NCBI GenBank assembly: GCA_944323335.1
Contig: CALUSB010000013.1
Coordinates: 1-51,390, forward strand
Direction: 5' to 3'
DNA length: 51,390 nucleotides
Source of the DNA: Candidatus Gastranaerophilales bacterium
Lineage (GTDB): Bacteria > Cyanobacteriota > Vampirovibrionia > Gastranaerophilales > Gastranaerophilaceae
The position numbers were made by a program, and so were the translations under genes. Position 1 is the stretch's first letter. Every line of letters begins with the position of its first letter. The notes under the pieces were generated by a model. That model searched no databases. It had not been told where the DNA came from and saw nothing but the letters and a program-made list of their open reading frames with translations. This document shows, in pieces, positions 8,463-17,626 of this stretch.

Positions 8463-9809
8463 ATGTGTTACATTCCAGAGCACGGAAAGACTTTAACCAA
8501 GGAAGAGATTAAGGATATTATCTGTAAAAATGATATTCATTTTATCAGATTGCAGTTTGTTGATATTAACGGTAATGTAAAAAACCTTTGTGTACCGTCA
8601 TCTCAGATAGATAAAGTTTTAAATAACGAATGTATGCTTGACGGCTCTTCAATCAAGGGCTTTAGAAGTATTGAAACTTCAGATATGTACTTTTACCCCG
8701 ACCTTGCAACATTTTCAATTTTACCTTGGAAACAAGCAGGAAACAGAAATGTAGCAAGGATTATCTGCGATATTTATAACGCAGACGGTACACCTTTTGA
8801 AGGCTGCCCCAGATGTAACCTGAAAAGAGTGGTAAAAGAAGCTGCAGATATGGGCTATACACTAAATGCGGGTCCTGAGGCAGAGTTTTTCTTATTTAAA
8901 AGAGACGAACACGGTAAACCCACTCTTGAAACACATGATGACGGTTACTACTATGATGTAGCACCAGTGGATAAAGGAGAAGACATTAGAGCACAGATGG
9001 TAGATGTGCTTCAAAAAATGGGTTTTGAAATTGAAGCCAGCCACCATGAGGCAGCTCGCGGTCAGCATGAAATAGATTTTAAATACGCTGATGCGATTAC
9101 AACGGCTGATAATGTTGTTACATTTAAGTATGCGGTTAAAGCCGTTGCGGATTTGCATAATCTGCATGCTACTTTTATGCCAAAACCTGTTTTTGGTGTA
9201 AACGGTTCAGGCATGCACTGTAACGTGTCATTGTTTAAGGACGGTAAAAATGCTTTTTACGATAAAAACGCTCCTTATGAGCTCTCAAGTGAGGCGATGT
9301 ATACAATAGGCTCTTATCTAAAACATGTACAAGAGTTCACGGCTGTTTGTAACCCTCTTGTAAACAGTTACAAGCGTTTAGTTCCAGGGTATGAAGCGCC
9401 TGTATACCTTGCGTGGTCTTTGGCTAACCGCTCTGCTCTTATAAGAGTTCCCGCTAAGCGCGGTAACGCTACTCGTGTTGAGCTTCGCTCACCTGACCCG
9501 AGCTGCAACCCTTATCTTGTTTTTGCAGTACTTTTAACTGCCGCTCTTGAGGGTATAAAAAATAAAATTGAACCTCCAAAGCAAAGAGAAGAAAATATTT
9601 ATGAAATGAGTGAAGCCCAAAAGAAGGAAAAAGGCATTTTAGCACTCCCTGGCAGCTTAAATGAAGCTCTTTATCTGATGAAAAAATCTGACCTTGTTAA
9701 AAAAGCTCTTGGCGAGCACATATTTAATGAGTTTTTATCATCAAAAGAAAAAGAATGGGATAACTACAGAATAAGAGTTACCGATTGGGAATTAAGACAT
9801 TATATGTAA
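8463..9809 (+). CDS. glnA: Glutamine synthetase type I (GSI-alpha-like)
   Basis: Condenses ammonia and glutamate to glutamine using ATP, the main ammonia assimilation step. The 448-aa length matches the short GSI-alpha group of Firmicutes. Landmarks are MLDGSSIKGF, the ATP/metal residues in AGPEAEFFLF, VNGSGMHCNVS, the NPLVNSYKRLVPGYEAP flap and VELRSPDPSCNPYL. The region where adenylylated enzymes carry NLYDLPPEE reads NIYEMSEAQKKEKGI, so control by adenylylation is unlikely and feedback or an inhibitor protein is more probable. It has its own promoter and a terminator shared with the convergent atp operon. Confidence 0.96.
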   Translation: MCYIPEHGKTLTKEEIKDIICKNDIHFIRLQFVDINGNVKNLCVPSSQIDKVLNNECMLDGSSIKGFRSIETSDMYFYPDLATFSILPWKQAGNRNVARIICDIYNADGTPFEGCPRCNLKRVVKEAADMGYTLNAGPEAEFFLFKRDEHGKPTLETHDDGYYYDVAPVDKGEDIRAQMVDVLQKMGFEIEASHHEAARGQHEIDFKYADAITTADNVVTFKYAVKAVADLHNLHATFMPKPVFGVNGSGMHCNVSLFKDGKNAFYDKNAPYELSSEAMYTIGSYLKHVQEFTAVCNPLVNSYKRLVPGYEAPVYLAWSLANRSALIRVPAKRGNATRVELRSPDPSCNPYLVFAVLLTAALEGIKNKIEPPKQREENIYEMSEAQKKEKGILALPGSLNEALYLMKKSDLVKKALGEHIFNEFLSSKEKEWDNYRIRVTDWELRHYM

Positions 9810-9812
9810 ATT

Positions 9813-9837
9813 AAAGCCCCTTTTTAAAAGGGGCTTT
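9813..9837. terminator. Bidirectional terminator between glnA and atpG
   Basis: Inverted repeat of at least 10 bp (9813-9822 with 9828-9837) and a T-rich tail on the plus strand. It lies exactly between two convergent transcription units. Confidence 0.75.
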
Positions 9838-9844
9838 CTAGTTT

Positions 9845-10804
9845 TTATTTTAGGGCATCCGCTCCAGATACAACTTCGTTTAGCTCTTGAGTGATTTGAG
9901 CTTGACGGGCTTTGTTGTAGTCTATGGTCAATACTCTTATCATCTCCTGAGCGTTATTTGTTGCAGCGGACATAGCTGTCATTCTTGAAGCAAGCTCTGA
10001 GGCTTGAGCTTCCAAAAATGCCTGAAAGATTATGTTTGCTATATACATAGGTACAATTTTTTGCAAAACCGTGCACAAATCAGGAGTAAATTCTGTTAAA
10101 GGGTCAATTTTATGCGAACTTTCCTTATGAACTACATTGTGTTCTTTGTCAAACTCTTTTTTATGGAATTCTTTTATCTCAACAGGCAAAAGTGTCCATT
10201 TTTCGACCTTGTAGGTCATCATATTTAAGTATCGTGTTGTAATTAAAACAATTGAATCAATCTCGCCTGATACATATTGAGCTGCTAAATCCTCAGCCAA
10301 AACAAGAGAACTTGCCGAGTCAGGGTTATCCATAATGCTTGAGTATACGCTTTTTATTTCAAAATCGAGATTTCTTGTGGCGTTTTTAAGCGGTGCGTAG
10401 GCTTTTTGCCCCGCAAGATAGAGTTTAACTTTTTTGCCCTCAGAGAGTGCTTTTTTTATTTCATTTAGGGTAAATCTTACGATATTTGCACTGTATGCGC
10501 CTGCAAGCCCCTTGTTAGAGGACATTACAACAAAGCCGACGGTCTTTATCTCTCTTTTTTTAAGTAATTGAGGATAATTATCAATCGCGCGCTGCGTTTT
10601 TATATCTTCAAGCGGGCAATCTGGCAGAGCCTGATAGACTTTTGTGAACATTTTATACAGTTCAAAAGTAAAAGGACGTGACATTTTTACTGCATTTTCG
10701 GCTTTTTTAACCTTAGCTGCAGCAACCATTTTCATTGCACGCGTGATTTTTTGCGTATTTTGAATACTTGTTATTCTGTCTTTTATGTTACGTAGGTTTG
10801 CCAT
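9845..10804 (-). CDS. atpG: ATP synthase F1 subunit gamma
   Basis: Central rotating shaft of F1 that couples proton flow to catalysis. It begins with the conserved ANLRNIKDRITSIQNTQKITRAMKMVAAAK helix region and ends with the matching helix around ELASRMTAMSAATNNAQEM, the coiled coil that penetrates the alpha3beta3 head. At 319 aa it is longer than most bacterial gamma subunits (about 286 aa) and nearer the cyanobacterial size. I cannot tell from sequence alone whether the extra residues correspond to the cyanobacterial regulatory insertion; no Cys pair like that of the plant enzyme is seen there. It is the last gene of the operon, 1 bp after atpA. Confidence 0.95.
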   Translation of the reverse strand: MANLRNIKDRITSIQNTQKITRAMKMVAAAKVKKAENAVKMSRPFTFELYKMFTKVYQALPDCPLEDIKTQRAIDNYPQLLKKREIKTVGFVVMSSNKGLAGAYSANIVRFTLNEIKKALSEGKKVKLYLAGQKAYAPLKNATRNLDFEIKSVYSSIMDNPDSASSLVLAEDLAAQYVSGEIDSIVLITTRYLNMMTYKVEKWTLLPVEIKEFHKKEFDKEHNVVHKESSHKIDPLTEFTPDLCTVLQKIVPMYIANIIFQAFLEAQASELASRMTAMSAATNNAQEMIRVLTIDYNKARQAQITQELNEVVSGADALK

Positions 10805-10805
10805 T

Positions 10806-12329
10806 TTAATCCTTTTTGAAGATATTTTCCTTAAAGTCTTTCAGTTTGCTTCTCAGGTTTTCTTTGTCGTTATCATCAAGCGCTGCTCCGTCGTTGAGTT
10901 TTTTCTCAAGTTCGCTCATATTTGATACAAAGTATTCAAACCACTGCTCTTTAAAGTCTTGAATATCTTTGTTTTCAACATCATCTAAGAACCCTTCGTT
11001 TCCTGCAAAAAGTATGGATACTTGTTTTGCAACGCTAAGAGGTTTGTACTGAGGCTGAATAAGTATCTGTGTAAGCTTTTCACCCTTTAAGAGCTGTGCT
11101 CTGGTTGCAGGGTCAAGGTCTGATGCAAATTGTGCAAATGCAGCCAACTCACGATACTGTGCCAAATCAAGCCTTAGCTGTCCTGCAACTTGTTTAATAC
11201 CTTTAGTCTGAGCTGCACCGCCGACACGAGATACCGATATACCGGCGTTAATAGCCGGTCTTTGACCTGAGTTAAACAAGTTTGACTCAAGGAAGATTTG
11301 TCCGTCGGTAATTGAAATCACGTTTGTCGGGATGTACGCTGATACGTCACCTGCCTGTGTTTCAATGATTGGAAGTGCGGTAATTGAGCCTCCGCCTAAC
11401 TCGTCAGAGAGTTTGCAGGCTCTTTCAAGTAATCTTGAGTGCAGATAAAATACATCACCGGGGTATGCTTCACGTCCCGGAGGTCTTCTTAAAAGCAAGC
11501 TCATTGCACGGTATGCTTGAGCGTGTTTTGTAAGGTCATCATACACAATAAGAACGTGTTTGCCTTGTTCTAAAAATTCTTCGCCGATAGCGCATCCCGC
11601 AAACGGTGCGATGTACTGTAGCGGCGCACTTTCATTTGCTGCAGCGGATACAATAATTGAATAATCCATAGCGCCGTGTTCTTCAAGAGTTTTTGCAAGC
11701 TGCGCTACAGTTGAGGTTTTCTGACCTATTGCAACGTAGATACAAATTACATCTTGACCTTTTTGGTTCAAGATTGTATCAAGAGCAATTGCAGTTTTAC
11801 CTGTTTGCCTGTCGCCGATTATAAGTTCCCTTTGCCCTCTGCCTATGGGAGTTAGAGCGTCAATTGCAGTCAGACCCGTTTGCAGAGGTTGGTGTACTGA
11901 TTTTCTTGTAATGATACCCGGGGCAACACGCTCGATAGGACGGGTTTTTGTACTTTCAATGTCGCCTTTGCCGTCAATTGGTTTACCCGTCGGGTCGATA
12001 ATTCTTCCGATAAGTCCGTCGCCTACAGGAATTGAAGCAATTTTGCCGGTTGATTTAACCTGCATACCTTCTTTGATTTTTGTATATTCACCAAGTATAA
12101 CTACACCCACGTTATCTTCTTCAAGGTTTAGTGTAATACCAAGTGTTCCTTCTCCGTCTTGAAATTCTACAAGCTCGGATGCCATAACATTTTTAAGTCC
12201 GTATATACGAGAAATGCCATCACCTATTTCAAGCACCGTGCCTACGTTTGTTACTTCGTTTACGGAGTCAAAATTTTGGATTTTTTCTCTAATGATAGAA
12301 CTGATTTCATCCGGTTTAATTGCTACCAT
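10806..12329 (-). CDS. atpA: ATP synthase F1 subunit alpha
   Basis: Non-catalytic nucleotide-binding subunit of F1. The 507-aa length is normal. The P-loop GDRQTGKT lies near residue 171, followed by the Walker B region [13 protein letters not shown] and the signature [14 protein letters not shown]. It sits between delta and gamma, as in cyanobacteria. The beta gene, which follows gamma in most other bacteria, is not here. Confidence 0.98.
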   Translation of the reverse strand: MVAIKPDEISSIIREKIQNFDSVNEVTNVGTVLEIGDGISRIYGLKNVMASELVEFQDGEGTLGITLNLEEDNVGVVILGEYTKIKEGMQVKSTGKIASIPVGDGLIGRIIDPTGKPIDGKGDIESTKTRPIERVAPGIITRKSVHQPLQTGLTAIDALTPIGRGQRELIIGDRQTGKTAIALDTILNQKGQDVICIYVAIGQKTSTVAQLAKTLEEHGAMDYSIIVSAAANESAPLQYIAPFAGCAIGEEFLEQGKHVLIVYDDLTKHAQAYRAMSLLLRRPPGREAYPGDVFYLHSRLLERACKLSDELGGGSITALPIIETQAGDVSAYIPTNVISITDGQIFLESNLFNSGQRPAINAGISVSRVGGAAQTKGIKQVAGQLRLDLAQYRELAAFAQFASDLDPATRAQLLKGEKLTQILIQPQYKPLSVAKQVSILFAGNEGFLDDVENKDIQDFKEQWFEYFVSNMSELEKKLNDGAALDDNDKENLRSKLKDFKENIFKKD

Positions 12330-12340
12330 ATTTTTTCCTC

Positions 12341-12889
12341 TTATTTTATTATTGCGTTTTTAAATCTGTCTATTTTTCCTGCAAGGGACGTGTCAAAAAC
12401 ATCATCGCCCATTTTGTAAATAAGCCCTGCAAGAATGGAGTTGTTAACATCGTAACTTACGATTATTTCTTTGTTTAGAACTTGAGCGAGTTTTTCTTTT
12501 ATTTGATTTTTGCATTCATCATTAAGCTCAATTGCCGATACAACCTCTACTTTTGAGATATTGTTTAACTTATCAAGCAGACTGTTGTAGATTTTTACTA
12601 CATCAAAAATTAAATTGAAACGATTTTTTCTGACAAGGAGTTTTAGAAAATTTCTCATCGTTTCATCCGTGTCTTTTTCAAAAATACTATTTATTACAGC
12701 CTCTTTATCGCCAGCTGAGATAATAGGATTTACAAGGGCTTCATAAAGCTCTTTAGATGACTCAAGGATTATTTTAATGTTTTCAAGATTTTGCCAAACA
12801 ACAGAATTATCAAGCTTGTTTTGTTCATTAAGCTCGAATAATGACTTAGCGTATCTTGTTGCAATAAGTTGGTTTTCACTTTTATTCAT
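12341..12889 (-). CDS. atpH: ATP synthase F1 subunit delta (OSCP)
   Basis: Connects the peripheral stalk to the top of F1. It has 182 aa, an N-terminal helical bundle beginning [11 protein letters not shown] and the C-terminal signature region [21 protein letters not shown] plus [31 protein letters not shown], typical of OSCP. The start overlaps the end of atpF by 8 bp, so translation is probably coupled. Confidence 0.94.
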   Translation of the reverse strand: MNKSENQLIATRYAKSLFELNEQNKLDNSVVWQNLENIKIILESSKELYEALVNPIISAGDKEAVINSIFEKDTDETMRNFLKLLVRKNRFNLIFDVVKIYNSLLDKLNNISKVEVVSAIELNDECKNQIKEKLAQVLNKEIIVSYDVNNSILAGLIYKMGDDVFDTSLAGKIDRFKNAIIK

Positions 12890-13382
12890 GTCTTAACCTG
12901 TCAAGTTCATCTATACTTTTTTTGATAAAGCTCTCGTGATACTCGGGCTTGTTTTCAAGAGTATTTTTCATGTGATTTTTAGCTACTTCTAAAGACGCAA
13001 GGGCTGTTTTTTGAGTTAACGAGAGGGCAATTTTTTTGCCTTCAGATTCAATCGTCTTTTGTGCGTTTTCAAAAATACTTTTTGCCTGAGTATCAGCGTC
13101 TTTTAATATCTTCTCGCCCATAAGTTCGGCACTTTTTTGTGCGTTGTCAAAAATTTCTTTAACCTCTTGAGCGATATTTTTTACAGTTTCGTTGGCTTCT
13201 TTTAGCTTTACTATGGAATTTTCTTTTGCATCATCTGAAGATTCAACGTCTTGTTTGACTTTTTGCCTTGCTGATTCAATGAGATTTCCCACTTTGAAAA
13301 ATTTAATCGCAAAGATAATTAACCCTAAAAGGATTAAAAAGTTAAAAGCGTTTGATTTTACGATTAGTGTCCAGATTTCCAT
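12882..13382 (-). CDS. atpF: ATP synthase F0 subunit b
   Basis: Peripheral stalk subunit. The 166-aa protein has one N-terminal membrane helix (about residues 10-28) followed by a long charged helix rich in Lys, Glu and Ala that forms the stalk dimer. It lies 3 bp after the b' gene and overlaps atpH. Two different b genes in tandem are characteristic of cyanobacteria and some phototrophic proteobacteria. Confidence 0.92.
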   Translation of the reverse strand: MEIWTLIVKSNAFNFLILLGLIIFAIKFFKVGNLIESARQKVKQDVESSDDAKENSIVKLKEANETVKNIAQEVKEIFDNAQKSAELMGEKILKDADTQAKSIFENAQKTIESEGKKIALSLTQKTALASLEVAKNHMKNTLENKPEYHESFIKKSIDELDRLRHE

Positions 13383-13385
13383 ATG

Positions 13386-13856
13386 TTATTCCCGCATTAT
13401 TTTCTCAACAAGGTCATTGTCAATATCCGTGATTTTTTCTTGTGTTACAAAAAATTTATCGCAGATAATTTGCGCAAGATTTTTCACTTCACCCTTGAGA
13501 GCATTTTTTGCTTCATTGCTTGCGTTGATGTTGTTAAGTCTTTCCTGTTCAATTTTTTCTTTTGCCTGATTTTTTGCATCAGATGTTATTTTGTCTTTTT
13601 TATCTTTTGCAAGGTTAATCTTTTCATCAACGCTTTCTTTGGCTTCAAATCTTGCTTTTGAGAGTTTGTTTTTTCTATCCTCAAGGATTGACTTTGTTTT
13701 TTCCGAGTTGTTTTTTGCCTCATTATAATTGGCATCAATATAATTTTTGCGTTTTTTTACGATATCATTTATAGGTTTGTATAAAATGATATTCATAATG
13801 AACACAAAAACTATAAAGCTTACAAATGCAACTATAAATGTGGCATTAAATTCCAT
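13386..13856 (-). CDS. atpF': ATP synthase F0 subunit b' (second b-type subunit)
   Basis: Second peripheral-stalk subunit, expected to pair with b as a heterodimer. The 156-aa protein has an N-terminal membrane helix (about 8-28) with a YKPI turn, then a very polar coiled coil rich in Lys, Asn and Asp. Its position between the c and b genes is that of cyanobacterial b' (called atpG in that literature). It is the main reason for the phylogenetic reading of this window. Confidence 0.9.
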   Translation of the reverse strand: MEFNATFIVAFVSFIVFVFIMNIILYKPINDIVKKRKNYIDANYNEAKNNSEKTKSILEDRKNKLSKARFEAKESVDEKINLAKDKKDKITSDAKNQAKEKIEQERLNNINASNEAKNALKGEVKNLAQIICDKFFVTQEKITDIDNDLVEKIMRE

Positions 13857-13873
13857 TTTTTAAGCTTGCCTTT

Positions 13874-14119
13874 CTAACCTATTAACTGAAGTGCAATAAA
13901 CAAAGCGTAAATAGCTGTTGCTTCTGCAAGACCAAGACCGATAATGAAGTTGATGAAAGCTTTACCTGCAATTTCAGGTTGTCTTGCCATAGATTCAAGC
14001 ATACCTTTTGTAGCTATACCAATACCGATACCGCCTCCTATTGCACCAAAGCCGATTGCAATACCTGCGCCAAGTTTGCTGAATGCTGCAACTTGTGTTG
14101 CTAATTGTTCTACTGCCAT
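13874..14119 (-). CDS. atpE: ATP synthase F0 subunit c
   Basis: Proteolipid of the rotor ring, 81 aa. Helix 1 carries the packing motif GAIGGGIGIGIA, the loop is ARQPE, and helix 2 has the ion-binding Glu in LAEATAIY. The Na+-type signature (Gln in helix 1 and Ser after the Glu, as in Ilyobacter) is absent: the Gln position is Ile and the residue after Glu is Ala. The ring is therefore predicted to carry protons. It lies 16 bp after atpB, with AAGGAG before its ATG. Confidence 0.96.
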   Translation of the reverse strand: MAVEQLATQVAAFSKLGAGIAIGFGAIGGGIGIGIATKGMLESMARQPEIAGKAFINFIIGLGLAEATAIYALFIALQLIG

Positions 14120-14135
14120 TTTTTTCTCCTTTTAT

Positions 14136-14819
14136 TTATTCTTCTTTATTTACTGCAAGTGCAATGTATGTTGTTGAAAGCAGTGTAAATACGAGCGCTT
14201 GAATTAAGGCAACGAAAATTTCAAATGCCATAAACGGAAGCGGCACAAAGTATGCACACATGCTTGCAAAAGTGAAGACCAAAATCTCACCTGCCAATAT
14301 GTTGGCAAAAAGTCGGAGTGCAAGCGAAAAAGGTCTTACAAAAAGTTCAAGCAAATCAACAAGGGCAATCATTATACCGTCAATTTTGAAACTGTGAATA
14401 AAGAATTTAAACCCTTTTGCTTTAATACCGTAGAATATATAATAAATCGACACCACAATAGCCATTGCAGCCGTCATATTTATATCGTTATTAGGAGAAG
14501 CCAACTCCCCTTGATGTAAATGTATAAGCCTCCAAGGAAGCTGACCGATTAAATTTGCGGTTAAAATAAACATAAACAATGTAAGCAAAAGCGGCAAGTG
14601 CTTTGCGCCTTCTTTTTCGCCCATATTTGAAGAAGTAATGTCTGAAAAATATCCTATGATTTTTTCAAACACCAACTGGATTTTAGTGGGTATAAGGGAG
14701 AGGTTTCTTGTAGCTATAAAAGATACAACAATAAGCAGTATCATAGTGAACCACATTGTAATAAGTGTGTCCAAGTTGACCTGCATTCCAAAAAGCTGAG
14801 CGTTTAGATGCTCTCCCAT
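14136..14819 (-). CDS. atpB: ATP synthase F0 subunit a
   Basis: Membrane stator that forms the proton half-channels against the c ring. It has five to six hydrophobic segments and the essential Arg in LALRLFANILAGE. I place the start at the ATG at 14819 (MGEHLNAQ), 8 nt after AGGA; an in-frame ATG at 14867 would add 16 charged residues with no good ribosome-binding site. This gives 227 aa. It is the first gene of the operon; no atpI/atp1 is seen before it. Confidence 0.95.
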   Translation of the reverse strand: MGEHLNAQLFGMQVNLDTLITMWFTMILLIVVSFIATRNLSLIPTKIQLVFEKIIGYFSDITSSNMGEKEGAKHLPLLLTLFMFILTANLIGQLPWRLIHLHQGELASPNNDINMTAAMAIVVSIYYIFYGIKAKGFKFFIHSFKIDGIMIALVDLLELFVRPFSLALRLFANILAGEILVFTFASMCAYFVPLPFMAFEIFVALIQALVFTLLSTTYIALAVNKEE

Positions 14820-15145
14820 AGTTATTTTCCTACATTGTATTTGCTTACTGTCCAATAATACACGCAAATAGGGTGTTTGTTTTGGTCTATTTGGATGAAA
14901 AAAATAAAAAAAATGTATTTTATAAAAATTAGGAGGATTGACAAAGTCTTTTACCCTTATTTTTTTCTGTATTTTTTTCTTAAATTCAATCTTTAGATTT
15001 AGAACTTATTATCCACCCCAAATGCCCTAAAATTAAACCTTTCAATTGATGAATAAATCATCTTGGGAGGGTATATTTTAACTGTGAGGGGATGAAAAAT
15101 AACCCGTAAAGTGTAAAAAATGATTAGGGATAAGCGGAGGAGAAT
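14820..15145. other. Divergent intergenic region between the atp operon and the flagellar operon
   Basis: 326 bp with no coding sequence or RNA gene that I can recognise. It must hold promoters in both directions. A minus-strand promoter is visible at 14917-14944. On the plus strand a TATATT at 15072-15077 is the best -10, with only a poor -35. The plus-strand reading frame starts after GGAGG at 15137-15141. Confidence 0.5.
14917..14944 (-). promoter_or_regulatory. Candidate promoter of the ATP synthase operon
   Basis: On the minus strand, TTGTCA (14939-14944), a 16-bp spacer and TAAAAT (14917-14922), giving a leader of about 90 nt before atpB. Confidence 0.5.
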
Positions 15146-15856
15146 ATGAGAAGAGCTGATTTTAAAAGGAAATCAAGAGTTATTGTAGTAGATGACAATT
15201 ATGACCATGCTTCAGGCATAAGAGAACTTATTAACCTTGAGCAGGATTATGAAGTTATAGCTAACGCAGGCAATGTTAATGTTGCAATTTCTCTTATTAA
15301 AAAATATCAGCCCGATATTGTTCTGATGGATATTAATATGCCGGAGATTGACGGCATAACTGCAATTTCCGAGATTGAAAAACTCGGATTAAAAACAAAA
15401 ATAATTGCACTTACAGGTTACGATGATGCGGATTTAATCTATCGCGCCATGAAAATAGGTGCTAAAGGCTACATCTTAAAAACTATGGCATCTGCTCAAC
15501 TTATTCGCGCATTAGATGAAGTTACAATGGGCAAAATCTATCTCCCCTCTGTCCTTTGCTCTAAATTCTTTGAATATTTCCAAGCTGCGCAAAGAAATGA
15601 AAAAGCATATAACGCTGCTGATGATGAAGAAAATCTGCTTAATTACCTGACAAATCGTGAAGAAGAAGTTTTGGGACTTTTAACCGAAGGCATTACTTAC
15701 AAAGGTGTAGCTCAACAGTTGTTTATCTCTGAAACAACAGTTAAAACACACGTTAACAACATCTTCCAAAAATTACAGGTAAATGACAGAACACAAGCCG
15801 TACTTTATGCAATAAATAAAGGTTTTGGAGCAAGGAAAAAGGCAAAAATAGCATAA
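15146..15856 (+). CDS. NarL/LuxR-family response regulator heading the flagellar operon
   Basis: Phospho-controlled transcription factor of 236 aa. The receiver domain (about 11-128) has the acidic pair Asp16/Asp17, phosphoacceptor Asp62 in LMDINMP, Thr90 and Lys112. The C-terminal LuxR-type helix-turn-helix (about 167-228) reads LTNREEEVLGLL...ISETTVKTHVNNIFQKL. The next gene is a histidine kinase 42 bp downstream and flgB follows, so this pair probably controls flagellar gene expression. The start is supported by GGAGG 5 nt upstream. Confidence 0.93.
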   Translation: MRRADFKRKSRVIVVDDNYDHASGIRELINLEQDYEVIANAGNVNVAISLIKKYQPDIVLMDINMPEIDGITAISEIEKLGLKTKIIALTGYDDADLIYRAMKIGAKGYILKTMASAQLIRALDEVTMGKIYLPSVLCSKFFEYFQAAQRNEKAYNAADDEENLLNYLTNREEEVLGLLTEGITYKGVAQQLFISETTVKTHVNNIFQKLQVNDRTQAVLYAINKGFGARKKAKIA

Positions 15857-15898
15857 ACTTTTGCTTGGGGCAAAAGGTTTAAAATGGTGAGTTTATAA

Positions 15899-17137
15899 AT
15901 GTACAAAAACAACAAAAAATCTATAAAAAGTTTTCTGGATTCTGAATTTGAAAACAGCGAAGAATATTTTTCAAGAAAGACCGTTAACGGTCTTCTTCGC
16001 AGTTTGCTTGAACCAATCGCCGCAAATAATGCTAAATCACTTATCTTTACAAGGTTTAAAGATACATCTTCAATTGAGGGAATTATAAAAAGACTTGAAT
16101 ACTGCTCAAATGTTGAGATGTTCAGTTTTTTGGATTTTGATGTTGTTTCAAAAGACGATTTAGTTGAGATTGAGTTTGTAGTTATTACATCTCACAGATA
16201 CAACGCCGTTTTAATCTGGGACTATTCGGAATCTCAAAACAAAGATGAAACAAGGCTTTTTATAAGAGTTAATTCAAAAGACGTTAACGAAGTTTATGAA
16301 ACAACAAAAGACAGACTAAGAGTCGATTTTGACGAGAAATTTTACTCGTATCGTCCCGAACGTCGTGAAAACGCGCTTTTAAACGATGCCGTTTATAATG
16401 TTTTAAAGATTTTAAATGAAAATATCAAGGAAAATGATTTTAACTACAAGGAGCAGGAGGTAATAGCCGATAAGCTCCAAACAAGAGATAAAATCGATGA
16501 AATTAACGCAAATATCAGAAGCTGTGCCCATGAAATAAAAAACCAACTGAGTGTGCTTGATATTTATACAAAAATTCTTGAAAAACAACTCGGCGAAGAT
16601 AAAAATTTGGGTCTTATTAAAAAATCAATATCATTAATAAGACTTCAGCTGGATGATTTAAGGGCAAATGACAACCTTAATTTTGAACAAAAAGATTTAA
16701 GAGAGGTTGTAAAGTCCTCAATTTCTGTTTTTGAGCATATACTGCCCGAGAGAAACAATAAAATAAAATTTATAGACAATGTAAAAGGCAGAGCCCTTGT
16801 TTTGATTGACGAGGAGAGATTTTTTGCCGTATTAAACAACATTGTAAAAAACGCAGATGAGTCGACTTCAAACGATGAAATAGAAATAAAAATAGAGGCT
16901 GATGAAAAATTTGCAAAGATTTTTGTTAAAAACCACGGGGAAAAAATAGCGGACGATATTAAAACAAAGCTCTTTACCGAAGGTTTTTCAACAAAAAAAG
17001 ACGGCTGGGGACTGGGTTTAAGTATTTGCAAAAAATATCTTGCAGCTCAGCTGGGCTCAATTTCACTTGTAAAAAGTGATGATGAAGAAACGGAATTTTT
17101 GGTCACAATACCGCTTTTAACAGACGGTATAAACTAA
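15899..17137 (+). CDS. Soluble sensor histidine kinase
   Basis: 412 aa without membrane segments, so a cytoplasmic signal is likely. The N-terminal part (about 40-150) is an alpha/beta sensor domain I cannot name. A predicted coiled coil leads to the H-box at His211 (CAHEIKNQLSVL), and a HATPase domain spans about 290-405. The latter has an N-box (LNNIVKNADES) and the G2 loop GWGLGLSICKKYL. The G1 box reads NHGEKI rather than DxGxG, similar to the NSGxxI variant of other active kinases. It is the likely partner of the preceding regulator and ends 13 bp before flgB, in one transcription unit. Confidence 0.88.
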   Translation: MYKNNKKSIKSFLDSEFENSEEYFSRKTVNGLLRSLLEPIAANNAKSLIFTRFKDTSSIEGIIKRLEYCSNVEMFSFLDFDVVSKDDLVEIEFVVITSHRYNAVLIWDYSESQNKDETRLFIRVNSKDVNEVYETTKDRLRVDFDEKFYSYRPERRENALLNDAVYNVLKILNENIKENDFNYKEQEVIADKLQTRDKIDEINANIRSCAHEIKNQLSVLDIYTKILEKQLGEDKNLGLIKKSISLIRLQLDDLRANDNLNFEQKDLREVVKSSISVFEHILPERNNKIKFIDNVKGRALVLIDEERFFAVLNNIVKNADESTSNDEIEIKIEADEKFAKIFVKNHGEKIADDIKTKLFTEGFSTKKDGWGLGLSICKKYLAAQLGSISLVKSDDEETEFLVTIPLLTDGIN

Positions 17138-17150
17138 AAGAGGTGAGTTT

Positions 17151-17612
17151 ATGGATTTAATAAACAACAGAACACGAGATATAGCAGCACTTGCGCTAAA
17201 CGGGCTTTATGAGCGCTCAAGAGCAATTTCTGCCAATACGGTTAATGCTACAACTCCGGGGTATCAAAGAAAAGACGTTGCCTTTGAAGACCAAATTCAA
17301 CATATGATTGAGCGAGAGGATTTAAAAGAAAAAATTAAAGCAGAAAACTCAAGAAAAATCGTAGAAAATCCTGTTGAGGCCTTAAAAAAACAAGACCCTG
17401 CGCAGATTGCATTTCTAAGAAGTCCCGTAAATAACAACTTCTCTCCGGAGGTTCTTGCAGATTATTCAGATCCGATAAGTGCCGATGGCAACAATGTAAA
17501 TCTTGAAGCGGAAATGATGGATGAGGCTAAGACAGGTACACAATATACAATTCTTGCAACTTTAATGTCAAGGTCTTATCAAAGTTTGCAAAGTGTAATT
17601 AAAGGACAATAA
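17151..17612 (+). CDS. flgB: Flagellar basal-body rod protein FlgB
   Basis: Proximal rod subunit exported through the flagellar type III system. The 153-aa protein has the N-terminal rod/hook motif ANTVNATTPGYQRKDVAFE and a C-terminal amphipathic helix (EAEMMDEAKTGTQYTILATLM) that pairs with it in the filament core. AGAGGTGAG precedes the ATG. The next gene, flgC, starts 14 bp later. Confidence 0.93.
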   Translation: MDLINNRTRDIAALALNGLYERSRAISANTVNATTPGYQRKDVAFEDQIQHMIEREDLKEKIKAENSRKIVENPVEALKKQDPAQIAFLRSPVNNNFSPEVLADYSDPISADGNNVNLEAEMMDEAKTGTQYTILATLMSRSYQSLQSVIKGQ

Positions 17613-17626
17613 AAGAGGTTTAGTAT

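Noticed and set aside
13874..14119. Possible Na+-specific c ring
   Set aside because: The helix-1 Gln and the Ser after the carboxylate that mark Na+ rings are Ile and Ala here.
14938..14943. Consensus TTGACA as a plus-strand -35 for the response regulator operon
   Set aside because: No acceptable -10 lies 15-19 bp downstream (the region is a T-run), and the site is about 200 bp from the gene. The overlapping minus-strand TTGTCA fits better as the atp promoter.
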